This document shows, one piece after another, positions 1 to 6,097 of a stretch of DNA of 9,680 nucleotides. Made by a program: the position numbers and the translations under genes. This DNA is from Lachnospiraceae bacterium UBA1729 (GTDB lineage: Bacteria; Bacillota; Clostridia; Lachnospirales; Lachnospiraceae), in assembly GCA_002315945.1 (NCBI GenBank), contig DCIJ01000060.1, forward strand, positions 7,721-17,400. The letters run 5' to 3'. Numbering within the stretch: position 1 is the stretch's first letter; every line of letters starts with the position of its first letter. The notes under the pieces are model-generated. The model was not told where the DNA came from, did no database searches, and saw only the letters and a list, made by a program, of their open reading frames with translations.

Positions 1-539
1 CAGGCTGATTCAAACAGTTCATTAGGCATTCCTTCAAAGAAACCAGTCATAATAAAGATAGTGATTGGCAACTGAAGAGTCAGGTAAGGAATTACCAGTC
101 CCCAAATATTATTGGTAAGATGCAGTCTGGAAAACTTAGTAAACAAAGGAATCAGGATACAGTGTACAGGTACCATCATTCCAATGAGGAAATAGGTCAT
201 TGCCAAACCTGAGAATTTCCAACGCAGTCTTCCGATTGCAAAGGCTGCCATGGATCCAATCAGGAGGCACATAAGCAATGCAACTGCACATACTATAGCT
301 GAGTTAATAGTTGCCTTATACAGATTTCCAGCGGTCCATGCAAAGGTGTAGTTCTCCCACATGAGTTTTTCAGGCATAGCCCAGGGAGATACGAACAGTG
401 TCTTATCATCCTTCAGGGATACATATATTACCCAAAGCAGAGGGAGCAGATAAAGAATTGTAAGTACCGAAAGGAATGTATATACCAATACCTGAGGCAG
501 ATTACTCTTATTCTTTGGATTTTTTACAGTTTCATTCAT
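1..539 (-). CDS. Carbohydrate ABC transporter permease, MalG type (partial, C-terminus off the left edge)
   Basis: Second inner-membrane permease of a CUT1-family (MalFGK-like) sugar importer. The first 179 residues are visible, starting MNETVKNPKNKSNLPQVL. A short Lys/Asn-rich cytoplasmic tail is followed by a first membrane segment (about residues 17-41), the usual extracytoplasmic stretch (WAMPEKLMWENY, 53-64), then hydrophobic segments near 78-101, 111-134 and 146-168. The fragment ends ...MPNELFESA, which is the beginning of the EAA loop that contacts the ATPase; the rest of that loop and the last membrane segments lie beyond the edge. The ATG at 539 has a GGGAGG-type ribosome binding site at about 548-554, which overlaps the stop codon of the preceding permease gene. 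The 14-base gap and this overlap imply translational coupling. The family call is firm; the sugar cannot be read from the sequence. No break is seen in the visible part. Confidence 0.93.
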   Translation of the reverse strand, partial: MNETVKNPKNKSNLPQVLVYTFLSVLTILYLLPLLWVIYVSLKDDKTLFVSPWAMPEKLMWENYTFAWTAGNLYKATINSAIVCAVALLMCLLIGSMAAFAIGRLRWKFSGLAMTYFLIGMMVPVHCILIPLFTKFSRLHLTNNIWGLVIPYLTLQLPITIFIMTGFFEGMPNELFESA

Positions 540-553
540 TTCTTTCTCCCTCC

Positions 554-1441
554 CTACATCTCGTAATTTTCGCTCTTGACGAACTTGTTAATGAAGAAAG
601 TAACTATCAGACATATCACAAGCAATATTGTTCCAATTGCACTGGCATATCCATATTTGAAGTACTTAAAGCCCTGTGTATACAGGTGAGTCGCCAATAC
701 ATCTGTCATGTGATTAGGTCCGCCCTCGGTCATGTTAAAGATCAAATCGAAGAACTTGAGGGAGCCGATAGCATTCAGTGACATGGCAGTTGCCATCATA
801 GGACGAATAAGGGGCATTGTAATGCGCCAGAAGGCCTGTGACTTGGTAGCTCCATCGATGTAAGCAGCTTCGTATAATGAATTGCTAATACCAGAAATCT
901 GTGCAATATAGAGCATCATTGACTGACCAACGAACTGCCACAGAGATACAAATGCTATAACCCACATGGGTAAGATGATGAAACCTTTTGTATCCATAAG
1001 CCAAAGTGGGCCATCTATTCCGAACTGCTTCAATACCTGGTTAATACCCAGCTTCGGAGTAAATACAAACATCCATAAAAGTCCGAGTGCTGCTGAAGAT
1101 AAAACACAGGGCAGATAATATACATTTTTAAAGAAGTTTTTTCCAACCTTAATATTGGTAATAAGAGCGGCTAACAAAAGACCGCAGGTCAGCTGTGAAA
1201 CAACTGAAAAAATCAAAAAGAACAAAGAATTCTTTAACGCCATTCCCATTGTTCTGTCAGTAGTAAATAAAAGCTTATAATTATTTAATCCAACAAAAGA
1301 CGGCTTAGTAAGCGCATCATAATCACAGAAAGAATAATAAACTGACTGGCAGATTGGGATAAACAGGACAAATGTAAACAGCAAAAACGCCGGTGCTATA
1401 AAGAACACAATTGCTTTTTTGTCTCTTAATAATTTATCCAT
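554..1441 (-). CDS. Carbohydrate ABC transporter permease, MalF/UgpA/LacF type
   Basis: First inner-membrane permease of the same CUT1 sugar importer, 295 residues, the normal length for the Gram-positive LacF/UgpA-like type without the large MalF insert. Hydrophobic segments are seen near residues 11-31, 70-95, 108-127, 154-180, 212-234 and 264-286. The diagnostic EAA loop is complete at 191-210 (EAAYIDGATKSQAFWRITMP), matching EAA---DGA-----F--I--P, the cytoplasmic helix that docks on the ATP-binding subunit. The ATG at 1441 is preceded by a strong GGGAGGT site at 1446-1452. It is the middle gene of binding protein - permease - permease. No ATPase gene is in view. In Firmicutes such importers commonly share an MsmK-type ATPase encoded elsewhere, but one could also lie left of the window. 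Substrate unknown. Confidence 0.96.
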   Translation of the reverse strand: MDKLLRDKKAIVFFIAPAFLLFTFVLFIPICQSVYYSFCDYDALTKPSFVGLNNYKLLFTTDRTMGMALKNSLFFLIFSVVSQLTCGLLLAALITNIKVGKNFFKNVYYLPCVLSSAALGLLWMFVFTPKLGINQVLKQFGIDGPLWLMDTKGFIILPMWVIAFVSLWQFVGQSMMLYIAQISGISNSLYEAAYIDGATKSQAFWRITMPLIRPMMATAMSLNAIGSLKFFDLIFNMTEGGPNHMTDVLATHLYTQGFKYFKYGYASAIGTILLVICLIVTFFINKFVKSENYEM

Positions 1442-1513
1442 TAGGACCTCCCTTTTTCACAAATTCACAGGAATTCATGAATTTTTTTCATTACATACTA
1501 CATATTTTTTTCT

Positions 1514-1550
1514 AAAAAAGACGGGATCGGAGATATTCCAATCCCGTCTT
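1514..1550 (-). terminator. Intra-operon hairpin with U-run between binding-protein and permease genes
   Basis: On the minus strand AAGACGGGAT pairs perfectly with ATCCCGTCTT (arms 1541-1550 and 1518-1527). Three more pairs extend it inward (TGG with CCG, one wobble), leaving a 7-base loop. A run of six T follows at once (1519 down to 1514). This has the form of an intrinsic terminator, placed 61 bases after the binding-protein stop and 73 bases before the permease start. In sugar ABC operons such a hairpin often works as a partial terminator or a 3' stabiliser, giving more binding protein than permease. That role is inferred; the structure is seen directly. Confidence 0.82.
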
Positions 1551-1611
1551 CCTACAACATCTTTGTAAGTTATTTTGACTACATATTAACAGTTCTATGT
1601 CCGATTAACTG

Positions 1612-2928
1612 TTATTTGTTCCAAACGTTGTTCTTGTAGAAATCTTCAACAATGTTAAGACCTTCTTCAACAGGAGTGCCAAGGTAGATAGCAACCATAG
1701 CATCATCAAATGTTGAACCAGCTTCTGTGCTAGCCATTGATTCATTGTAGAAACCAAATGTTGACTTAGCATTTGAGAATACTTCCATAACATATGCAAG
1801 CTGTGCAGGAGCCTTAGCTGCATCATATTCAACCTTAGTTACAGGAATCTTTCCGCCAACTTCTGCTGTGTACTTCTGAGCTGTATCATCTGTAAAGTAT
1901 TTCATGAATGCAATAACTGCATCTTTGTGCTTGCTGCTAGCGCTCATTGCAATGCTGTCAGACTTAGCGATTACTCTTCCGTCTGTTCCAGGGAATGCAA
2001 ATACACCACACTTCTTCTCGATTTCAGGGTTGCTACCATTCATCTGACCGATAGCCCATGAACCCTGGATAAGCATTGCTGCTTCTTCATTATAGAAGTT
2101 AGCTGTTGCTACGTCATTGGTATCACCAGCTGCTGTAGGCTGGAAGTACTTAGAGATCTCAACCAGGTTGTTAACAGCTGTTACTACGTTAGAGTCAAGC
2201 CATGAAGCATTTCCTGAGTTGATAGCGTCAAGATCAACCTTCTGTGAATCGCAGAGGTAACCAGCGAGCATTGATAAGCACCAAGCTGTACCTGCTGAAA
2301 TTGTGATAGGTGTGTATCCAGCTGCCTGTAATTTTTCACAAGCATCAAGTAATCCTGCGAAATCTGTAGGCATTGTTGTGATGCCAGCCTTCTCGAACAT
2401 CTCTGTATTGTAGAATACGCAAGCTGCAGCGATGTTAAGAGGAATAGCCTGAATCTTGCCATCATAGGTCTGCTGTGAGAAAGCACCTTCGCCACCGTTG
2501 AAGGTATCAATCCAGCCATCAGCCTTCAGATAATCATTAAGATCTGCTGTTACACCAGGATTTACATATACGTCAAGGTTAGGACCAGGGCTAACGATGA
2601 AGCAGTCAGGTGTCTCACCTGCAGCTACAAGAGCGTTAAGCTTTGCATAGTACTCTTCAAGGTTTGTTGTAATAGGTGTTACATGATACTTGCCTTCATA
2701 ATCCTTGTTGAATCTTTCAACTGTATCCTTGTAACCAAGAGAGATAAGATCCTCTGTTGCGTTCAGGTCATCCCAGAACATCCATGTGATCTCCTCAACT
2801 CCATCTGCAGAAGCCTCTGCCTTGTCGTCGCTTGCTGCGCCTGCTGCAGGTGCTGCGCTGCCACAACCAACTAAAGTTGAAGCAACCATTACTGCTGATA
2901 AAACGCATGCTAATAGTTTTTTCTTCAT
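1612..2928 (-). CDS. Extracellular solute-binding lipoprotein of a CUT1 sugar ABC transporter
   Basis: Captures the sugar outside the membrane and delivers it to the two permeases encoded downstream. 438 residues, normal for family 1 extracellular binding proteins. The N-terminus MKKKLLACVLSAVMVASTLVGCG is a lipoprotein signal: three Lys, a hydrophobic core, and a lipobox LVGC with Cys22 as the predicted lipidated residue. A low-complexity Ala/Ser/Asp linker follows (about 23-44). The mature domain begins with EEITWMFWDDLNA, typical of the first beta strand of these proteins. Aromatic residues that could stack on sugar rings are present, but I cannot assign the pocket. The ATG at 2928 has a GGGAGGAA site at 2937-2944. 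First gene of the operon, transcribed away from the AraC-type regulator. The ligand is unknown; no glycosidase is linked in the window to suggest one. Confidence 0.95.
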   Translation of the reverse strand: MKKKLLACVLSAVMVASTLVGCGSAAPAAGAASDDKAEASADGVEEITWMFWDDLNATEDLISLGYKDTVERFNKDYEGKYHVTPITTNLEEYYAKLNALVAAGETPDCFIVSPGPNLDVYVNPGVTADLNDYLKADGWIDTFNGGEGAFSQQTYDGKIQAIPLNIAAACVFYNTEMFEKAGITTMPTDFAGLLDACEKLQAAGYTPITISAGTAWCLSMLAGYLCDSQKVDLDAINSGNASWLDSNVVTAVNNLVEISKYFQPTAAGDTNDVATANFYNEEAAMLIQGSWAIGQMNGSNPEIEKKCGVFAFPGTDGRVIAKSDSIAMSASSKHKDAVIAFMKYFTDDTAQKYTAEVGGKIPVTKVEYDAAKAPAQLAYVMEVFSNAKSTFGFYNESMASTEAGSTFDDAMVAIYLGTPVEEGLNIVEDFYKNNVWNK

Positions 2929-2997
2929 TACTAAATTCCTCCCTTTTTCTTTTGGAACCGCCCTACGCGGTATTTATTAGCCTTTGCTATATTCAGT
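2929..2997 (-). promoter_or_regulatory. 5' leader of the transporter operon
   Basis: Between the predicted start of transcription (about 2990) and the binding-protein ATG lies a short leader. It contains a small inverted repeat, ACCGC at 2957-2961 and GCGGT at 2967-2971 with a 5-base loop, followed by a pyrimidine-rich stretch and the GGGAGGAA ribosome binding site at 2937-2944. The hairpin is too short to call a riboswitch or terminator and has no U-run of its own. It may only shape the leader. Confidence 0.35.
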
Positions 2998-3026
2998 AGT
3001 ATAGACAAGTTTTTTTGCGTTTGCTA
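2998..3026 (-). promoter_or_regulatory. Candidate promoter of the sugar transporter operon (weak -35)
   Basis: Reading the minus strand, TATACT at 3003-2998 is a good -10 hexamer. At a 17-base spacing the -35 position (3026-3021) reads TAGCAA, which matches the TTGACA consensus at only three bases. A good -10 with a poor -35 is what is expected of an activator-dependent promoter, and an AraC-family gene lies immediately divergent. Transcription would start near 2990. Called from sequence only. Confidence 0.5.
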
Positions 3027-3031
3027 GACAA
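3002..3031. repeat. Direct repeat TAGACAA, 23-base phase, over the transporter promoter
   Basis: TAGACAA is found at 3002-3008 and again at 3025-3031 on the plus strand (TTGTCTA on the transcribed strand). The starts are 23 bases apart, close to two helical turns. One copy overlaps the -10 and the other the -35 position of the candidate transporter promoter. AraC-family proteins typically bind paired direct half-sites at about two-turn spacing, so this is an alternative operator candidate to the TAGCAA copies. It could also be chance in AT-rich DNA. Confidence 0.35.
3012..3026 (-). promoter_or_regulatory. Weak cre-like site (possible CcpA operator)
   Basis: The minus strand reads TAGCAAACGCAAAAA, to be compared with the catabolite-response consensus WTGNAANCGNWNNCW. 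All fixed positions fit except two: A in place of the first T, and A in place of the near-terminal C. It lies between the -10 and -35 of the transporter promoter, where CcpA binding would repress. Two mismatches make this a weak call, and the same bases are also part of the TAGCAA series. Confidence 0.25.
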
Positions 3032-3058
3032 TAATTGCCTTTTGATTAACAATTATTG
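3029..3058. repeat. Inverted repeat CAATAATTG / CAATTATTG upstream of the transporter promoter
   Basis: Two perfect complementary 9-base arms, at 3029-3037 and 3050-3058, are separated by 12 bases. The centre-to-centre distance of 21 bases is two helical turns, suited to a dimeric regulator. It lies just upstream of the candidate -35 of the transporter operon, the usual place for an activator. It is very AT-rich, so chance is a real alternative, and there is no U-run to suggest a terminator. Confidence 0.4.
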
Positions 3059-3187
3059 CTATATTATATTTTATTGCTTTTTACTTTTTGTGCACATTTT
3101 TCAATAAATCATGCCCATTTTTGTATATTTTTCACAGTATCTACACTAAGTGTCTCGTTTTAGCTAGTCATTTTGTGCGTTTTTGCC

Positions 3188-3215
3188 TTGTTATTTGAAT
3201 ATTTTATGTTACAAT
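3188..3215 (+). promoter_or_regulatory. Candidate promoter of the AraC-family regulator gene
   Basis: TTGTTA at 3188-3193 and TACAAT at 3210-3215, separated by 16 bases, form a fair sigma-A type promoter. Transcription would begin near 3222, giving a leader of about 155 bases before the preferred ATG at 3377. That leader carries both plus-strand TAGCAATTT copies, which would allow the regulator to act on its own gene from downstream of the start site. Confidence 0.45.
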
Positions 3216-3362
3216 AAGGTTAGTTTGTAGCAATTTTCGTATATTGTCTTATTACAAATATTGCAAAAATAGCAATTTCTGTAATAATATTGTTCAAATG
3301 TGAGCAATATTTTATACAAAAATCAACATCTGCGAATGCTTTTGACACAAAAGTATGTTATC

Positions 3363-3368
3363 AGGAGA
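3363..3368 (+). promoter_or_regulatory. Ribosome binding site that fixes the regulator start at 3377
   Basis: AGGAGA lies 8 bases before the ATG at 3377. The longer reading frame could begin at a TTG at 3290, but nothing like a purine-rich ribosome binding site precedes that TTG (the bases are GTAATAATA). The 29 extra residues it would add (MFKCEQYFIQKSTS...) do not look like the start of an AraC-type cupin domain. The 3377 start is therefore preferred. Confidence 0.75.
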
Positions 3369-3376
3369 CAAATAAG

Positions 3377-4246
3377 ATGATAGAGAACCTCCATGGAACC
3401 CACGAGACCGTCAATTTCAAACAGTCATCACGTTTCGTTCTATATAATAATGATGAATACGAGTCATATCCTTCACACTGGCATTCAGAGATTGAAATAA
3501 TCATGCCCACTGTGAATAACTATGTGGCTCATGTAAACGGCAAGGAATTTCTGGTAGAGGTGGATGATATACTTATTATTAATTCCGGTGTGCTACACTA
3601 TCTGCCCGCCAGGGAAGGAAAGCGTTTTATCTTCCAGACGGGATTATCACCTTTTCACCTGGTTCCCGATCTGGATTCCATACTTTCAATCATCCCGCCG
3701 GCCATGCATATCTCGCCGGCCAACAACCCTGCCATCTACAACCAGGTCCATGCCTTCATGTCCCAGATAATAGACGAGCACAACAAGTCTATAAGCCTTA
3801 TGGATGCCGTAATATACAGCCAGCTTATCCAGATGATTGTTGTAATAGGAAGAGAAATCAGTCAGAATGCTGTACAGAACATCGATGTAACCGACAGCAA
3901 GCACAAGGAATACACTGAAAAATTCATGACTGTATGCAGTTATATTGGAGATCATTTTGCCGAAGATATTACTTTGGAAGAAATAGCCGAACTGGCCGGA
4001 TTTTCAAAGTTCCATTTTTCCAGATTATTTAAGAACTTTACAGGTGTAACCTTTTACAGGTATCTAAATCAGAAACGCATCAATAATGCAGAGAAATTTT
4101 TGATTAACCCTTCTATTTCCATTACAGAGACCGCCCTGCGTTCAGGCTTCAACAACCTGTCCACTTTTATCAGGATGTTCAAGCAGTTCAAGGGCTGCAC
4201 TCCCACAGAGTTTCGAAGTCTCTATAATGGAAAAAGCCTGGATTAA
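3377..4246 (+). CDS. AraC-family transcriptional regulator with N-terminal cupin sensor domain
   Basis: DNA-binding regulator, 289 residues from the preferred ATG, the usual length for the cupin + AraC class. The N-terminal half has a cupin-like sensor fold: HWHSEIEI at 34-41, then a Gly-containing strand (HVNGKEFLVEVDDILIINSGVLHYL, about 52-76), the form that binds small sugars in AraC relatives. The C-terminal half holds two helix-turn-helix units, about 199-219 (LEEIAELAGFSKFHFSRLFKN) and 248-270 (SITETALRSGFNNLSTFIRMFK), and ends with the family signature GCTPTEFR. It is divergent from the sugar transporter operon and most likely activates it in response to the transported sugar or a derivative. 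The inducer is unknown. It converges with purC, with a 5-base gap between stop codons. Confidence 0.93.
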   Translation: MIENLHGTHETVNFKQSSRFVLYNNDEYESYPSHWHSEIEIIMPTVNNYVAHVNGKEFLVEVDDILIINSGVLHYLPAREGKRFIFQTGLSPFHLVPDLDSILSIIPPAMHISPANNPAIYNQVHAFMSQIIDEHNKSISLMDAVIYSQLIQMIVVIGREISQNAVQNIDVTDSKHKEYTEKFMTVCSYIGDHFAEDITLEEIAELAGFSKFHFSRLFKNFTGVTFYRYLNQKRINNAEKFLINPSISITETALRSGFNNLSTFIRMFKQFKGCTPTEFRSLYNGKSLD

Positions 4247-4251
4247 TTTTC

Positions 4252-5112
4252 TTATAAATTTTCTCCAGTCAGAAGCTTATATGCCTGGAGATATTTTTCA
4301 ATAGTCTTGTCTACTATTTCCTGGGGAAGGGTCCAGTCATGTCCCTCGTTGGCTTTGAGCCAGTCCCTTGCAAACTGCTTGTCAAAGGATGGCTGTCCGT
4401 GTCCAGGCTCATAGGTGTCAGCAGGCCAAAAACGTGATGAATCAGGAGTAAGCATCTCATCTCCGATTACCATGTTGCCCTCTTCATCAAGACCAAATTC
4501 AAACTTGGTATCAGCAATAATAATTCCCTTTTCAGCCGCATAGTCAGCACATTTTTTATACAGTGCTATGGTATTGTCGCGAAGCTTGGTTGCCAGCTCT
4601 TCTCCCTTGCCAGGGAAATATTTTTCCAGGTGGGCAATTGACTGTTCAAAGCTGATATTCTCATCATGATCACCAATTTCCGCCTTGGTTGAAGGTGTAT
4701 ATATAGGCTCAGGGAGCTTATCAGATTCCTTAAGACCCTCCGGAAGAGTAATTCCGCATACAGTTCCATTTTCCTTGTAGCTTGCCCAGCCACTGCCTGT
4801 AATATATCCACGCACGATACACTCGATAGGAAGCATGTTAAGCTTCTTAACCTTCATGCTCTTGCCCTGGAAATTTTCATTCTGAAAATCTGCAGGCATA
4901 TCCTTGGTATCAACTGACAGCATATGGTTAGGAAGAATATCCTTGGTAAAATCAAACCAGAATTTGCTCATCTGTGTCAGTACTGTACCTTTTTTAGTAA
5001 CGGTGTTGTTCAAAATCACATCAAAGCAGCTGATTCTGTCTGTAGCCACCATGATAAGGCTGTCACCGTTGTCATAGATTTCTCTAACTTTTCCTTCTTT
5101 TACAGGCTTCAT
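4252..5112 (-). CDS. purC: Phosphoribosylaminoimidazole-succinocarboxamide (SAICAR) synthetase
   Basis: Cytoplasmic enzyme of de novo purine synthesis that joins CAIR and L-aspartate using ATP to form SAICAR. 286 residues, the longer type also seen in yeast, against about 237 in E. coli. Hallmarks are present: the N-terminal nucleotide loop EGKVREIYD (6-14), signature 1 LPIECIVRGYITGSGW (94-109), signature 2 IIADTKFEFG (198-207) and the conserved stretch DEMLTPDSSRFWPADTYEPG (218-237). No residue is obviously missing. The ATG at 5112 has a GGGGAG site at 5117-5122. No other pur gene is next to it in the window, so it is detached from any main pur cluster, although a short gene (5169-5345) precedes it in the same direction with a 56-base gap. 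No purine riboswitch is apparent upstream. Confidence 0.97.
   Translation of the reverse strand: MKPVKEGKVREIYDNGDSLIMVATDRISCFDVILNNTVTKKGTVLTQMSKFWFDFTKDILPNHMLSVDTKDMPADFQNENFQGKSMKVKKLNMLPIECIVRGYITGSGWASYKENGTVCGITLPEGLKESDKLPEPIYTPSTKAEIGDHDENISFEQSIAHLEKYFPGKGEELATKLRDNTIALYKKCADYAAEKGIIIADTKFEFGLDEEGNMVIGDEMLTPDSSRFWPADTYEPGHGQPSFDKQFARDWLKANEGHDWTLPQEIVDKTIEKYLQAYKLLTGENL
4262..4298 (+). terminator. Candidate terminator of the regulator gene, lying inside the 3' end of purC
   Basis: On the plus strand TCTCCAG (4262-4268) pairs with CTGGAGA (4285-4291) across a 16-base loop, followed by TATTTTTC at 4292-4299. It starts 16 bases after the regulator stop and falls within the last codons of the convergent purC gene. 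The stem is short (7 pairs) and the loop long, so it is a moderate candidate. It is the only structure that could end the regulator transcript here. Confidence 0.4.
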
Positions 5113-5168
5113 AATTCTCCCCTTCTTAATTACAAATAAATGCCAATAACATACTCGTATAATTTACA

Positions 5169-5345
5169 TCAGATCAAGGAATACTGCAACATTTCATACT
5201 TCACCTGGCAGCCTTCAGATATGCCCTCCGGAAGCAGGGCACGGGCCACACATTTTTCCTCCAGTTCAGGCTCCTCAGGAATAACCAGGTAGGCATAATC
5301 CCCTGAAATTGATTTGACAGTATATATTCTGGTTGTAAAATCCAC
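5169..5345 (-). CDS. Unrecognised 58-residue protein upstream of purC
   Basis: A short gene with a GTG start at 5345 and a very good ribosome binding site, GAGGAG at 5353-5358, spaced 7 bases. The product starts MDFTTRIYTVKSISGDYAYL and ends EMLQYSLI, with TGA at 5171-5169. It is acidic, has no signal peptide or membrane segment, and appears to form short beta strands: TRIYTVKSISGDYAYLVIPEE, then a Glu-rich turn, then VARALLPEGISEGCQVKYEML. The GDYA...LLPEG..EG pattern recalls, weakly, small DUF3006-type proteins (G-YAV--...LP-G--EG), but this is a pattern memory and not a firm assignment. Two Cys (32, 46) are present. It runs in the same direction as purC with 56 bases between, probably on one transcript. 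Codon-like composition and the start signal make it a real gene in my reading; the function is unknown. Confidence 0.72.
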   Translation of the reverse strand: MDFTTRIYTVKSISGDYAYLVIPEEPELEEKCVARALLPEGISEGCQVKYEMLQYSLI

Positions 5346-5372
5346 GTTTTTTCTCCTCGCGATACATATGTC

Positions 5373-5411
5373 TAAAAAATAAGGCAGGCTCTGCTTGCCG
5401 CAAAGTCTGCC
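5373..5411 (-). terminator. Intrinsic terminator of the DUF975 gene
   Basis: On the minus strand a 29-base hairpin occupies 5411-5383. GGCAG pairs with CTGCC, one A-C mismatch follows, then six further pairs (one wobble) close a 5-base loop GGCAA. TTATTTTTT follows directly at 5382-5374. It starts 15 bases after the DUF975 stop. A classical rho-independent terminator. Confidence 0.88.
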
Positions 5412-5415
5412 CCGT

Positions 5416-5424
5416 ATTATATCA
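5416..5424 (-). promoter_or_regulatory. Candidate extended -10 promoter for the small gene and purC
   Basis: The minus strand reads TGATATAAT (5424-5416), a perfect TATAAT with the TGn extension, in the last bases of the DUF975 gene. No good -35 is seen 16-18 bases upstream, which an extended -10 can tolerate. Transcription would start near 5409, so the transcript would begin inside the DUF975 terminator hairpin. No other promoter fits in the 27 bases between the U-run and the GTG start. Confidence 0.45.
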
Positions 5425-5426
5425 TA

Positions 5427-6053
5427 TTAAAATGTTTCTACATTACTACCCTGATACTGTTCCTTTAATGTAGCATAAATTCCTGCAGTAGCTAATGACT
5501 GATAAGGAAGTACATAGAACACCTCAAGAATTCCAAGAGTAAACACTGAAAGAATATGCCATCCAATAAAGCTCAGGCTAAATACGAAAATTTTCCATTT
5601 GTGGCCCTTTGTCATCTTCATGGATAACTTAAGAGCATCTGTAGCTGAAATCTCAGGCTGATCCATAAGGATGTATGGAGTCATTGAATATGAAATAGAC
5701 TTAACAATACCTGGAATGATGAATAAAAATGTCCACAGCACTGTAAACAGAGCACAGTACCAGTATCCACCAAGTACATGTCCATATCTGCCATCCTTAA
5801 ATCCGGCAAATAAACCAGCTACATCAGGCTTTTCCTCTGTACTGAATGCATAAAATAACTGATAAGAGAACCCAACAGTAATAATAGGCATTATAAGGAT
5901 GCATACAATATTACCAAGTGCAGGAATAAAGTTTACTGCACTAACAATACCTGAAATCACTGAGAAGAATATACAGAGACCAATTATTGCCCAGTAATTC
6001 TTGTGCAGTATTGCTTTTGCTTTTGCTTTAATTTCTTTTCTGTTTAAAAACAT
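5427..6053 (-). CDS. DUF975 family integral membrane protein
   Basis: 208-residue membrane protein of the DUF975 family, common in Clostridia and of unknown function. A basic amphipathic N-terminus (MFLNRKEIKAKAKAILHKNYW) leads into hydrophobic segments at about 20-40, 46-68, 95-121 and 153-175, with a further hydrophobic stretch at 176-195. Family hallmarks are the FIIPGIVKSISYSMTPYILMD stretch (111-131), the following acidic loop with SATDALKLSMKMTKGHKWKIF (136-156), and SFIGWHILS. The ATG at 6053 has AAAGGAG at 6061-6067. It has its own promoter and terminator, so it is a single-gene transcript between the surface protein and the purC pair. No functional link to either neighbour is evident. 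Confidence 0.92.
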   Translation of the reverse strand: MFLNRKEIKAKAKAILHKNYWAIIGLCIFFSVISGIVSAVNFIPALGNIVCILIMPIITVGFSYQLFYAFSTEEKPDVAGLFAGFKDGRYGHVLGGYWYCALFTVLWTFLFIIPGIVKSISYSMTPYILMDQPEISATDALKLSMKMTKGHKWKIFVFSLSFIGWHILSVFTLGILEVFYVLPYQSLATAGIYATLKEQYQGSNVETF

Positions 6054-6097
6054 ATTTTCTCTCCTTTGATAAACGAATATCTATGTTTCGGTAATAT

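Larger units (their letters stand above)
2984..3275. repeat. Five copies of TAGCAA in the divergent regulator-transporter region (candidate operator array)
   Basis: TAGCAA occurs on the minus strand at 2989-2984, 3026-3021 and 3061-3056, and on the plus strand at 3228-3233 and 3270-3275. The three minus copies point toward the transporter and are 37 and 35 bases apart. The two plus copies point toward the regulator, extend to TAGCAATTT, and are exactly 42 bases apart, about four helical turns. One copy falls on the transporter -35 position. The best-studied AraC-family half-site also begins TAGC, so these are plausible contact sites for the adjacent regulator. The copies are seen; the role is inferred. 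AT-richness raises the chance rate of such a hexamer somewhat. Confidence 0.45.

Noticed and set aside
476..781. Plus-strand open frame of about 100 codons
   Set aside because: It spans the junction of two permease genes on the opposite strand, has no ribosome binding site, and its product resembles no protein; it is a shadow of the permease coding sequence.
2184..2519. Minus-strand open frame inside the binding-protein gene
   Set aside because: Out of frame with a clear binding-protein sequence that has a signal peptide, lipobox and good start; the product is low quality.
3143..3153. Short palindrome ACACT-A-AGTGT in the divergent region
   Set aside because: It is perfect but only 11 bases, is not repeated, and lies away from both promoters; too weak to call an operator.
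5113..5168. Purine riboswitch or separate promoter directly before purC
   Set aside because: Only 56 bases are available between the small gene and purC, no conserved riboswitch core is visible, and no promoter pair at proper spacing is found.
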